Shown here piece by piece: positions 23,062-35,700 of a stretch of 60,000 nt of DNA; the stretch's first letter is position 1, and the number at the start of each line of letters is the position of its first letter. The stretch is from Hydractinia symbiolongicarpus (Eukaryota > Cnidaria > Hydrozoa > Anthoathecata > Hydractiniidae), in assembly GCF_029227915.1 (NCBI RefSeq), contig NC_079886.1:15974501-16034500 (forward strand). Direction: 5' to 3'. A program made the translations under genes and the position numbers. The notes under the pieces were generated by a model. That model was not told the DNA's origin. It saw nothing but the letters and a program-made list of their open reading frames with translations, and made no database searches.

Positions 23062-25742
23062 AGTGTGGTATTCACACGGGCACTACCGCCTTAAAATCGA
23101 AAGGAAATCCAGGTTAAAATACAAAAAGGTATTCGAGGTCAAAGCATGACATACCAGCTGTATGGCATGTATTCAAATGACATTGGTTTTGACAACAAAG
23201 AAGAAATCTTACTCACGCTTAAATGACAGCTTTTATTGCAGATATTGGAAAAATTCAAAAAAAATACTTGAGGACATTTGTGACGTCTATAAGTGTTTAC
23301 TGTGCTGTAAATATTATTTATGTATGCTCGATGTGTTAAAAATCCAACTGAATGTGTTCGCAAAATTCTATGCCTAACCTTCTTACATCTATAGAATACG
23401 ATAGGCCTTTTTACAAACACCCTTCAATAAGAAATGTTGAGTATAGACAAAAACCATGTTAGTTCAATTTTGTCTATTGTGAAATTTGCACCAATTTCTA
23501 TTTTATGGTGCCATTAGATATCTTTCGCTTATAACTATACAGCTTTCTTAAATCATTAAGAAAAATGTGTCAAAAATTATGGGCGACGCAAAATTACAGA
23601 TGAAAAACTTGACGTTACGTGACTTTAAAGGAAGAAACTTTCGCGAAAGAAGCTTCCGCAAGTCAAAAAAGGAAATCGCGAAACCGAGGAAACTAACTTT
23701 CGTAAATGATTATTTCATTGATTTTTTTTCGAGAATTAACATTAGCAATAGGCATAGCTGTTGATTTTGTACTCAATATGGTTTTGAAATAGCGTGTAAA
23801 GATACAATAAAATGTCACCAACGATTAAAAAAAAAACAATTCAATTTAAAGAGTTGGTTAACAATTATTTCACGATACCTTCTTTAAAAAGTAATGATGA
23901 ATGAGCAGCGATGATTGCGAGTTTTGCGTTACTACTTACTATTATTAACAAGTATGAAAACAAAGCCAAACTCTGTGAGGAAAAAGTGGCAAAAACTTTG
24001 ATAAAATAACTCCTCTGAAAAGTTACTGTACAAAAGCAGAGAAATTTGTGTCTAAAATTAGAGGGAAAAAAATACTTACTTACTTACTTACTATTTTTTT
24101 TAAAAAAATTCTAAAAACAATACAAAAACTATCGTGGAAGGTGGGACACTGTTTCCATCACATTGATCCATAAAATTGCAAAATTTAACAGTATGAATTA
24201 CTGCAGTGAAGTAATAGGCAGATGCCCTATTCCTACTTTGATCCCAGGGCCTGTAACGTTTGTCCATTGTGGTATCAAAAATGCAACAAGTCTTTGGATT
24301 GAGTTTGGTCCTTCTTAAGTTAATGTCAATGGCGGTCATTCTGTAATCATCATCTAATGATATTCGGGAAAACCCTATCTATGTTAACATGTACTTGCAT
24401 AAAAAAAGTCCAATTACCAGTAGTTATGAAAGTTTGAGTAATCCATCGATAAGTTATAAAAAATACATGAATTTACACTTCAGAAATTATGCTATTTTTC
24501 AGCCAAAACTTTAATTCTTTTGTTCTCTGTGTCTTAAAAAAGGTTCTGCCAGTACAAAAACATGTTCTCACAAAAAACAATTATCCATATATTTATTTTA
24601 AATTTATACAACCTCGTTTGCAGTGTTTCGGATAATTTTTTTTCTTTGACCAACAGTAATAGAAAAATGTATTTGATTTTTACTTAGTTTTAAAAGATGC
24701 GCCTTAAGGTTAGGCTACCCAATATTTGTATACATTTTAAACACGCTATCATCATTATACAGAATAAAGGTTGCGAAGCAAAGTTATGAGATTAGTTAAA
24801 CTTTTGAAGAGTATGCTAAATGTAAAGATAAAGGAAGAATATATAACACGTATCCCTCCAGCATGGGGGATAATATTCCTCACATATCGTTTTTTGTACA
24901 TTTGCAGAAGGTCTTTGGGAAACTTTTATTCAACTTATTATTAAAAAAATAATGCTTAGAAGAAAGAGACAGAAAAATCCGCTGGAAAAACATCTGCTCT
25001 TAAAGCGAAGTCGAAGAAGAGAGTAACGCATTTGCAATAGAAACAAACGTGTTTACGCAAACGCGCTATAACTTTCAATGTGTTTTTGCAAATTTTAAAG
25101 TCAATAAAGTAGATGCAATGAATTTTTAGCAAGATATGAAGGATCATATGAACAACTTCTCAAGCGCCAACTTGAAAAAAACATCAAGTGGATGGTGAGT
25201 TTTATCATCAATTCAGATATTTTCTTTGAAAGTGTTTTTAATCGTACTTCCGAAATAAATAACGCATCAATAAAAATAAGTTTCTCTTAACACTTTATTT
25301 GTTATTTGTGGCTTATATATGTTTTCTTGTTTTTATATGTTTTTTGTATTTATAATATCGAACTCAGTCCTAACTCACTGCAAGGATAAAATTGGATTGC
25401 ACAATACGGGGACGAAGAATTTTGTTAAGTGTGAAATTAAAAAAAAAGTGGGAAAGATTAAAAAAAATCTTCGTCTTAGCAAAAACGATTATTTCTTTTT
25501 TCTTATTTATATACACGGAAAACAATAAAAAAAATAGTTGCTACAAAGAACTGCACCTGTCGACGTTTCTCAAAGATATTCTTTTCCCTCACACTCAGCA
25601 GAAAACCGTTTAGTAGCTCTATTTAATCACATATATCTTGTTAGAACAGAAAAATGTAAACTTTTTATCTTATATGGAATTCAAAATGAAAGCGTGTTAA
25701 TTACACCCCCCAATTCTCCCGTTTTTAATATGACATAATGTT

Positions 25743-25925
25743 ATATTGTTATTGTCATATTGTTATTGTCATATTGTTATTGTCATATTGTTATTGTCAT
25801 ATTGTTATTGTCATATTGTTATTGTCATATTGTTATTGTCATATTGTTATTGTCATATTGTTATTGTCATATTGATATTGTTATATTGTTATTGTCATAT
25901 TGTTATTGTTATTGTTATATTGTTA
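25743..25925. repeat. 14-bp minisatellite (atattgttattgtc)n
   Basis: About eleven near-perfect copies of the 14-bp unit run in tandem, the last few losing their regular spacing and grading into ttattg/ttgttg repeats. Because 14 is not a multiple of 3, all frames cycle through similar Leu/Ile/Val/Cys/Tyr-rich peptides; these are not genes. Confidence 0.95.
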
Positions 25926-28746
25926 TTGTTGTTGTGGTTGTTGCTGGTTGTATTGCAAAGAATTAGTGCTCAAGGGTTACTTTGAGGCTTCCTTTCATTT
26001 TTACGATGAAATGTTTTTATTTTTTTTTTTTAAATATATTGAGACGAAAGCATTTCCAACAGAACCCCCTCCCCCTGTATCTCCACGTTATGTAACTTGT
26101 TGAAGAGAATAATAATTCCTGTACCTGTGTGCAAATTTGGTGCTTTTTTATTTTAGCGTGTTCTTCCTTTAACTTCGATCAAAACCTAAAATTTTTGACA
26201 GTCAAAATGTCAGCGGAGAATCTTGCGTGGAAATATTTTGAGACAATTTTGGTTTTAAATTTAAGCTAATAATTTTCAGAAAGTACTTTGAATGAAAAGC
26301 TTTAATTGATAGCATACTAATAATAATGAAGTTCGATGCAGAGAACTCTGATATTTAGTTGTAAATAGATTAGGCACAACTTAGAACATGTTTTCAGTGG
26401 AATGTAGCCAATATGAGATTGATGCTAATTAAGAAAATCCGATGCTAAAAAATTTTGACAGTAAATTATTTCAGATAACACACAACTTCGGGCGGAGTAA
26501 TATTCAGATTAAAAAAAATCTTAAAAATTTTGTCCGGCTAAAATTGTTTAGATTTTATTGTAATTAAAGCTAATAAAAAAATTTTTCATATAAAGAAAAG
26601 AATGTACCTGGCCATACTTTAATTAGATATAATCTGATATACTATTATCTTTTTAGTTTTAATAGATAAAACCACGGTGTTGTTTCAGTAGCTAAGACAT
26701 AACGAGATTACATTAAAAGTTTTATAAAACAAACTTTTACGTAAATTTGTTCTTTGGAACAGATTTTTAATTTCGACGTATGAAAAGAGTTTTCGTTTGT
26801 TTAAAGAATATTTATTTTTATATTCTTTTTGATGAGAACGAATAAAAGAAAATAGAGACAATTAAATAAAAAGATTTTTACTGCCATGTTTATATGCAGG
26901 TGAAGTCCGTTAAATTAATAAATTCAGAGTTATGTTGGAAGGAAGTTGTTGGAAAATTTTTGAAGTAAAGCTCTCGTCGCTTTCAAGTAAACATACTGAT
27001 GATATATTTTCCTCCATCCAAAAATCTTGCTTCTAATATTACAACCCTCCAAAGGCTTCGAAGTTTCAGGTGCAATTTTAGATTTGAAAGTTTCTTAACC
27101 AATCAACTGTTAGTAAAAATAGCAAGTACACTAAGTCGTCACCAGCTCTTTTAGAGAATGTAGGGTTGTTGTAAAGCAAGACGCCATAGGGAAGGGGTTT
27201 GTAGGTGAATGTCAGATTCACAGATATCTACGTTGTAAGGTTAAAATAACAAATAAAAACGACTTTTCTACAAAAAACCTATCTTATTTTATTTGTATTT
27301 TAATAAAACGAAATAGGGAAAGTAGGAATCCCTTGAAAAACCCCTTCCCTGAATTAGTGCTCTTAATTAGTGCTTTTCCACTTCTAATGGGTCACCCAAA
27401 AAATTCGTAAGAGTTAAGAGATACTGCAAAAAGACGACCAGCTGTCTTTAAAGACGGCGCTAAACTTCTTTTTTCAGACGACAAAAATATCTAAATTCCA
27501 TCGTTTGTCGACCGAGTGTTTTTTAGTGAATTTATCACGTTATAATCAGCTACTTTATCAGAGTATCCAGTTCGTAAAGATAAATAACCTAGATATTTTG
27601 TGTTCTATATTGCTGTTTGATATAGTATTTACTTTCGAACTTTCAAATTCATGGGATTTATTTTTTAATCTATTTGTTGTTTGTTTTTGTTTTTCAGCTT
27701 AAAGTTTTTTTTTTCATAAAGTCATTGAGAAATTAGACAATAACTTTGTTTTTTATGTCAGCTAGTAAAAAAAATTTTTTCAATACTGTTTGATAAAATA
27801 ATTAGACTTTAAACTTAATATATAGTTTACTAAAAAACATTGGAAAAGAAAAACATACAAAAAAAAAGTTAAATTTTTCGACAAAAGCAAAACAAGCGTT
27901 CCCATAATGTTTCATACTTCACATTGATACTTCACATGCTAAACGCTTCATGTTTTATAGAACCGAGAGGATCTTTATTTAAGTCGACTTTTCGGGCTGA
28001 TGTTATCGATATAAGATGACCGATATTATTGACAACACAACGTTATAATGTAAAATTTAGATAGGATAATAACGCACACAAAAGGGAAAGATTTTTCATT
28101 TAATAAACTTTTAATGGTATTGTGAATACATTTAATTCGCATCGTATGACACACAATTCAGACGACGGCGAGCAAAGGATTTGACTATAATTTATAGTAT
28201 ATGCATCAGGTAAAAGTTTACAACAAAACTATAAAAAGATATATACGTTAATAATATCTTTAATTCTTTTTATGTAAAGATTGAAATGTTATATCTGTTA
28301 CGTGTTACGTGTTGTTTCTCCCGTGAAAAGTTTTTCTTTTAGAAGGTAATTTAATTGTTGATTTTTTTTCCAGGGACAGCTGAATATATATGTGGGTAAA
28401 TATTTGTTCTCAGCTCAATACATTTTGAACTGGTAAATATTTTTTTTATCGTGATGAGTCATATACTAACTTATGTTATCTGTATTGTTAAAACTTTGTA
28501 ACCTAGCTACATTTTTTGTCCCTGTTGTTACGAAGTCATACCTAGCAGTGAACGTTTGGTATTTCCGCTTGTTAATCGAGTTAGCGCCTGGGGCGCTTAT
28601 TTAAATTTAGGTTTCAAATAGGGTGCTAATTCGCAGGAGGCGCACATTAAGTAAAGTCAAGAACACAATAACTAACTCTGTTTTCTTAACTAAACAATAA
28701 CAGCAATGCATCTAACAAAAGATATAAGTGTATTGTGTGTCTTTTT

Positions 28747-29246
28747 TTACACTTCGATGTCTATATCCTCCTCTGAATCTTCATTGACCGTTAAAGATGA
28801 TGGCACTGCTTCATTTACATTAAGATCATCATAGGAAAAGTAATTCGATTTACATCAGCTTCGTTAAGTATGTTAAACTGTTGTTTTCGTATTTCTAAAC
28901 TCCTAGTGTACCGCTGACTTTCCTTAAAAGAATGAATTCTTACATCTTCGCTCCCACCAACAGGGATTTTTCACGCACATGCTTAGAAAGTTTTAATTAT
29001 AATTTTTAAATTTAACTTGCTCCATGCTTTCAGAATCCATTGCAAAATACCTCTCACTCAGGTGGTTTTAAATTTCCGGCATTTTTAACTTCATTAATTC
29101 CTATAGCAGACAACCACTCGTCATATTCTTCAACAACCTTAGCTTTAAAAGATTTGTTCCACAAGTATCGCGAGCCTGAAACATACTTTGTACAATTTCT
29201 GGAAACAATAAGCGATTTGATCTTTTTAGCTGTCTCAAATGATTAA
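28747..29246 (-). pseudogene. Pogo/Tigger-like DDE transposase, C-terminal remnant
   Basis: The minus strand translates to the end of a pogo-family transposase. EEYDEWLSAIGINE and NAGNLKPPE are followed, after a frame change near 29054, by QWILKAWSKLN, IIIKTF, then GGSEDVRIHSFKES. Another frame change leads to an acidic tail (NEDSEEDIDIEV) and a stop at 28747. At least two stops and two frame changes break it. The catalytic domain upstream is absent and no terminal repeats were identified. The remnant ends about 0.5 kb upstream of the phosphodiesterase start codon. Confidence 0.75.
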
Positions 29247-29772
29247 GAAAATATTAAGAAAATATAAGGGCACTCATTCGAGGAATCCGCTTATTAAATG
29301 TTTCACGTCAAAAGTGTGTGCTAAGGGAGAGGATATTCTTTCTTGTAAAATACACGAAGTTGATAGCTGCAGAGTGAATATAACGAAGTAGAGAAACTTC
29401 TACCTTTTATTATGAATAATGACATCAGCTTGTTGTCGCATTTGACTTTTAAAAGCTACTGCTTGTAGCTGGTTATTGTAGCGCTGTATTGCATAAGATG
29501 TTATTTAAGTAGGTGCTTGTTATGACCTTGCAAGACTGAATTAGGGGGTGTTTTGTGGTTAGTAGGGTATGATAAGAGACAGAATGGGGTGAAAGATAGA
29601 AAATGGACCTGCTTACCGTTTCCTGATGTTTTATTGTGTTCATCCTAGGACGTATATATTATACCATTTATTTTTACATCTTATCATTTCACTTTAGAAA
29701 GCTTAAAAATGAGGATTAGGAAAGACGGGAATGTGACTGTGTTCATATAGTGATTAAGTTTTTTTCGTTAAT
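29247..29772 (+). promoter_or_regulatory. Upstream region of the phosphodiesterase gene
   Basis: This 0.5-kb interval should contain the promoter and 5' UTR. A TATA-like tract (acgtatatattatacc) lies at about 29650, some 120 bp before the ATG. No other recognised element is visible, and the true transcription start cannot be deduced. Confidence 0.3.
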
Positions 29773-32700
29773 ATGTCAAACGTTGCAACGTCAGCTAAAA
29801 TGGTTTCCAGTCCCCAAAATATCACAAAACACGATGTAGAGTCATTTCTGCAAGCAAATGAAATATTTACAAGGGATTTTGTCACGAAGTATTTGAAAAG
29901 CAATCCAAAATTTGTCGATGAGTACTTTCTTAGCTATGCATCAATGGAACTCTTTGAAGAATGGTATGATAAACAGGTTAATTTGAAGCTCAATAGATCG
30001 CGAAATAAAATATCTAAAACTCCTTTCAACACGAGTATCAACGAAGATGGTGTTTATAAGATTGATACTCCTGCGGAAGCAGGTACAACGGAACGATTTT
30101 TACCATATAAGGACAGTAGTTTCCACAGCAGGCGCAAATCTGAGCCAATTAAAAAAGACGGCAAAAAAAGAAATGGTGGAGAAAGCTCTGACAAAATAAC
30201 CGAATTAAACTCAATCCGTAGCTTGCGCAAGAGTCATACATTGCCGAAAACGAAATATCGAACAATATCGATTGATGATAATAACAATTCGAATGAATAC
30301 GACAAAGATCCGACAACGATGAGTATGAAATTTAACCTTGACATTAATTCGAAGCCATTTTTAAGGAAGGCGCAATCTGCTCCGACGTATAAAGCTGATT
30401 TGTCTCAACTGATTCGCTCTTCAGTTTATTCCGGTTCACCCACCAATAAGCATATCAATGTGGAAAATAGAATGATACTAAAAGAATCTGACGAACAGAA
30501 CTTTTTAGTTGAAATCATTAAAGATGTATCAAAAGACCTTAGCTTACATAGGACATGTTTTCGAATTGTAGTCAATTTTGGGTTCATGCTAAACATAGAA
30601 AAAGCTTCCATCTATATTATGTATAAAGACAATGACAGCTCTGTTTTAAGATTGGAACTACAACATGTGACAATTGAAGATGGAGTTCGTAGAGGGAGTC
30701 TTTCCAGAAAATTTGAAAGTTCAACAGATGTACCCTTTGGTAAAGGCATTATTGGATATGTTGCAAGTACTGGCGAAAGTCTTTTTTGCAACGACGTAAA
30801 AAAGGTTAGTTATGTTGTGTGTTTGTTTATATCCCTCTGCTGTACATGTAACTAAGCACGGCCTCGGATACTCCATGCTAATAGCTGGCTCTACTTCCTT
30901 CCGACTGTAACTATGTTATGTTATGGCTTACCTGCCACAAAAGCTGGTTAGGTGAGTCGTTGGCTCTGAATGGGCTGATCACACTATATTTAATGTACGC
31001 CGGAGTAGAGATTCGAACTGGAAGCCTTATAATAACAAGACGAATACGGTACCACTACATTACCTACTCCGCTCCGCGAGTTGTCCACTGAGATCCCTTG
31101 TTGCTTCAACAAATATGACATTATCCTTAATTTTTAATTATTATTCTTTGATCCAAATGGTTCCCTAAAATAGACCAATTTTAAAACATTTTGAAAATTA
31201 CAACGTTCGTAAATATCGCATCAGAATGTCAGCCATGTTAATTATTATTAACATTCATCTTTCGTGATAAGGTTTTTGCAAAGGTAGCCCAAGGTATTAA
31301 AAACTATGCCAGCCATGTAATCACTGCAACTCCTTAACAAACGTCCAACATGCAACTCTTATGCTGATGTTGCGTGCGCTAAAAAGGAAGAATCGCTTTA
31401 TTTCTTTATAAGGCGCTGTTATGAATCGGTTGAAATTGACAACCTGGAAGAGAAAACTCTACAACTTAGGCTAACAAGTTGTTTTGTGAGTTTGTAAGCT
31501 TCAAATGGTGATCTATATTTCAACAAAGTTAATCAATGAAATAATCCAAGATAAATATTTTCCACAGCTCTAGTTTTGGTCGGAAAGTTCCAAATAATAA
31601 CTACTTTTTTAATAACTTACAAAAAGATGGGTTAGCTAGATGAGTCAGACAGACAGAGACATTATATGGCTTTAATAATCTGTACACTTATCTGCTAAGA
31701 GAGAATGGGGTAATCGTTTTGCTATTTTGACGTATACATAGTTGAAGACGAAGATGGGACTAAAAAACTAATATCGGTTTCGTCAGCACTTTTGCATGGT
31801 GACCTTTCTCAATTAAATTTGTCAATTTGTGCCCAGACACAATTTGACCCAAAACTCCAAGTGAAAATAAAAATACAACCAAATGAATAAAAACAGCCAT
31901 TCTATCAATAGGCTCTTGTAACTAAGTTGCTGTCATTAGATAAAATTCTTCTTACGCAGAAAAAGATTATACATACAAATCATATCATTACAGTATCCAT
32001 GGTAACGTCATAATTCTGTCCTACGATGCACGTTCTTCTTAGTCGTTATAATTTTTACAGGTCAAAAGGAGTACTATGAAAAATCAACGCTGCTATAAAA
32101 CGGCTGTCGTGCGTTATGAGCTACATATAAAGCGACTGACAATTTTGTGTTGGAGCGTATCTCTTGCGGTACGGGAGGTCCTTTTGTTTTGCGCTCGACG
32201 TACTTGCTTTAAAACACCATTCAATTTAATCAAATTCTCATAGCCAAGTTAATTAGTCACTTACTTAGGGATTAGCAAACGTGTTTTGTTTAGCGCTGTT
32301 ATATTATGATGTGGATGTAAACAACATCCATACTAAATTGTAGCCAAGTGTTTAACCAAGCTCAACCCTAGCTCCTTTTATTGTCACTGTTTTTAAGGGA
32401 AAGCAGCTTTTAGTTTAAACACAGTTAAAACATTCACTTTTAATGAGCTAACTAAAACACAATACTCAATGTAACTTGTCTTTAGAATAAATTGTTTGAT
32501 GCGGTGCATGACAATTGGTATGACAACAGTGTACGGAATGCCCTGGTGCACTCCGTCTCAGGTGATAATGGAGAGGTAGTTTATTATACATTTTTCTTTG
32601 CTTTTGTAAGGATTTTCCTAGTGTATTTTTAAGATTTCCGTCTTTAACAGTAAAGGCGGTGGTTACGTACACTTTTGAAGTACAAGCTGTGGTTTAGCTT

Positions 32701-35700
32701 TTGCAGAATTATATTAATTTTCTAAATTCATTAGTGAAAATAATGTGTATACAACCTCTTTGAATATATTCTTCTTTAGACAATTGCAGTGATTGTTGCT
32801 ATAAACAGCAAAGGAGGAGATTTTTCTGAAGAAGACAAACAGGTTAAAATGCAAAGTCTTCTCCACCTTGCTTAATTTATTTTAAATTGACTTTCTTGGG
32901 AACTAAGTGAGGTGGCTCTGAAATTATCTGGCAACAAACCCTTGGAACGGAATAATTGTTCAGTATCTCAATAACTCCAGGTCCTATCCTGATCATTAGT
33001 GTTGGTTAGCTGATTTGACTGCAGATAATAATAAAATAAGTTTTTTTTTATGTAAATTTTCTTTTGCTTTCAAGGGTGGTGTTGAAATAAAACTGTCCAA
33101 TTGCCAATTAAAACTTTTTATAAATCTGTGTAATGTCATCTCAAGTATTATTTTTTTGGCAGGCAAAGTTAGTGTGGAGCCGTTTTTATCAGTATTAAAG
33201 AAAGAGGTTGAAAATACAATGCACTTATTTTCGTTTCTTTAAATTTAGGTTGGCGGGACGTTTTTGTCTTTTTGTGGATCAAGTATCACAAATGCAAAAA
33301 TATTTGAATTAACAAAAGAAGAATTTGATCGAAACAGAGTAAGTTCGCTAATATTTTGGTGCTACGTATAATGGCAACACAAACAGTAAACCGATCGAAC
33401 TTAGTAAGTGAAAGTATATGGTCTCAGATCTAGTAAAACATTCTCATGTACAAGAAAATTTGATGTCAATATTAGGAAAAATTTGGAATGCTGTTATGGG
33501 AATTATGATATCCAACAAAAATTATAAAGATGCTATACTTCTTGATTCTACTTCAGCTTCATAAAAATATTTTTGCACATTAGATTTCTCAGTGAAGCTA
33601 AATAAAAACATGCCTTCCCATTTTGTTGCGCCAAAGAAGAGTGGTAACGACAGTCTGACAAGATAAAAAATGTTATAAATTATTGTTTATCTTGACGTGA
33701 ATTTCTCCACATGAAACTGTCCCGTTAGGGGAAATAGATGAACTAAAACAAACATAAACGTATTATCTTATCCCTGATACATTGAAGATAATTCTGGTTG
33801 TTTGACACTCTAACGTTTAGATTGACTATGACCAACAGACCTATCACCTTTTCGACAAAATTTTTTATTGTAACTTCTTAGTTGACTGCTGGCCGAAATC
33901 TCAAAGACTCTTAGTCCCTACTTCGACCCCGGGGAGCCCAGGCGGAGTAAAAAATAAGGGCATGAGAACGAAATGCGACACCATAAAAATAAGGAGTAAT
34001 TATATTTTTCCTTAAAATGAGAAATACTTGTGAATCGGTTTTAAAGATTCATTTCAACACCAGCTTTCAACCGGGGTACTTTTTATCGAATGTACCGGAA
34101 GGAGTTACTGAACATGTAAAATATTAAATGTTAAACAATAAAAATGGACCCCGTTGTAAATAAAACCTTTTTGATCAATGTCGTAACACTGCGTTAGTGA
34201 TGTTTCGTTATAAAATTGTCCTGAAAAAGATTATTAGTTATTGATTCCATTTTAAACTTTAAAGAGAAGTTAAGGTTCAGAGTTGCTCAAGAAATGTAGA
34301 ATTTTTGTTCTAAATTGTGATTGTACGTTTTTATTCATATGTGCCGTGCCTCTTTAAAGTTGTAGATATCGTAATACCTAATTTGGAGGTTTAGAGTTTA
34401 GAAAGCCCGCTAATTTTTCATTGCCATGAATACACCAAGGAATTTTGTAAAGACTCTGTCCGTAAGATGGTTTTTCTCTGTTATTTTGTGCTTTACCCAA
34501 GCACCTATTTTGCTCGAATTATCAGAAAGCACAACAATAGTAAGAAGTTACTATGCCTGGGGACGACGTTGCTTTTTCATGATTAAATAATTAAATCAAC
34601 AACCTCGTCCTCGTACTTCTTGTTTCTTTGTTTTTGCTTTTCATAGTCAGTAAGGAAGAAATGACTTTCAAACACTTGTATTCTCATAGCAAGAGCGAAG
34701 TATTGTTTCTGTTTCAGGCTTTGTTAGAATTATCACATGAGGTATTTGAAGAGCAGTCATCTTTAAATAAAGTCATACAGAAAGTATTGAATAAAGCTAT
34801 TGAAATGTTCGAATGTCGAAAATGTTCTTTAATGCTGATTGACGATCCCAAAGAAAGCGACGATGTAAGAATTACCATTTTGAAAATCCAAAGTAAATAA
34901 ATAAAATATGTATGAAAAAAATCATGCCATGTTTTCTTTATCGTATTTATAGCGTCGAATATTCTCAAAATTATTCCAAATGACGTCATCGGAATCTAAA
35001 GCAGAGCATAGATTCTCAAAGTAAGTACATATTACGCATGTGTTTTACTTGCTGTGTGAATGAGTGAACCTTCAGAAGGTTTAGTTACACAAGAAGAACT
35101 GAATATAGTACTCGACCTTTTGTTGAGAAATTCATAGGTAAAGAAAATTTCTGCATTGTTGGTCGCACTGTGTCTTTCTGCATTACGTTGCGATGCACAA
35201 AGTAGGTCTCTGCAATATGACGTAGCAATAACTGTGGATTTATTTGGACCTTATATTTTAGATTCAACTGCTCTAAAAGTGTAAATTTTTATAGAAAAAA
35301 GAAACGTGACTTGGGTGCTTTTTACGTTTTTTTGGCGTAAGCATTGTGGAAATTAGCGCCGATATGTTGGCATTAATGTAGTGTCTGCGTAAAAATTGAT
35401 GATAAATCTAATTATTTACTCGTTGAATAGCTTTTGCCTTTTCATTGTCCGCTGTTTTTCGTAAACTATTTGCGTAGTCATAATGTCAAGATCGTAAGAT
35501 GGTTTAGACTTATGGCCATGTTATTTTTTAAAATATTATAGCGAAAACAGCAGCATATCTAAGATTGCCCGCCACCATTAGCAAAATCACAACTATTTTT
35601 ACATTTGCAACTTTTTTGAAATATTTTTTGTTCTTTTGTAAGGTTTCAGCGCGATAGTATGGTTTTCTCATCAAATTTCGATCCATTTATTGATGGAGTA

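Larger units (their letters stand above)
20713..28746. other. Intergenic region between the two large host genes
   Basis: Eight kilobases of AT-rich sequence. A 90-bp duplication, a 14-bp satellite and one small Cys-rich ORF are listed separately. An (actt)n run lies near 24.07 kb. Other ORFs here are short and low-complexity, and I see no splice-supported exon set. Confidence 0.55.

Noticed and set aside
24074-24092. (actt)n run as a possible CRISPR-like or regulatory array
   Set aside because: Simple tetranucleotide microsatellite with no spacers; CRISPR is not expected in animal DNA.
25746-26103. Three overlapping ORFs rich in Leu, Ile, Val, Cys and Tyr
   Set aside because: They are translations of the 14-bp minisatellite in different frames; the repeat keeps all frames open.
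29040-29246. Plus-strand 68-codon ORF upstream of the phosphodiesterase
   Set aside because: The opposite strand encodes recognisable pogo transposase, so the plus ORF is its shadow.
31001-31071. A functional tRNA gene
   Set aside because: B box and acceptor stem are present, but the T-stem mispairs and no good anticodon arm forms; SINE head is the better reading.
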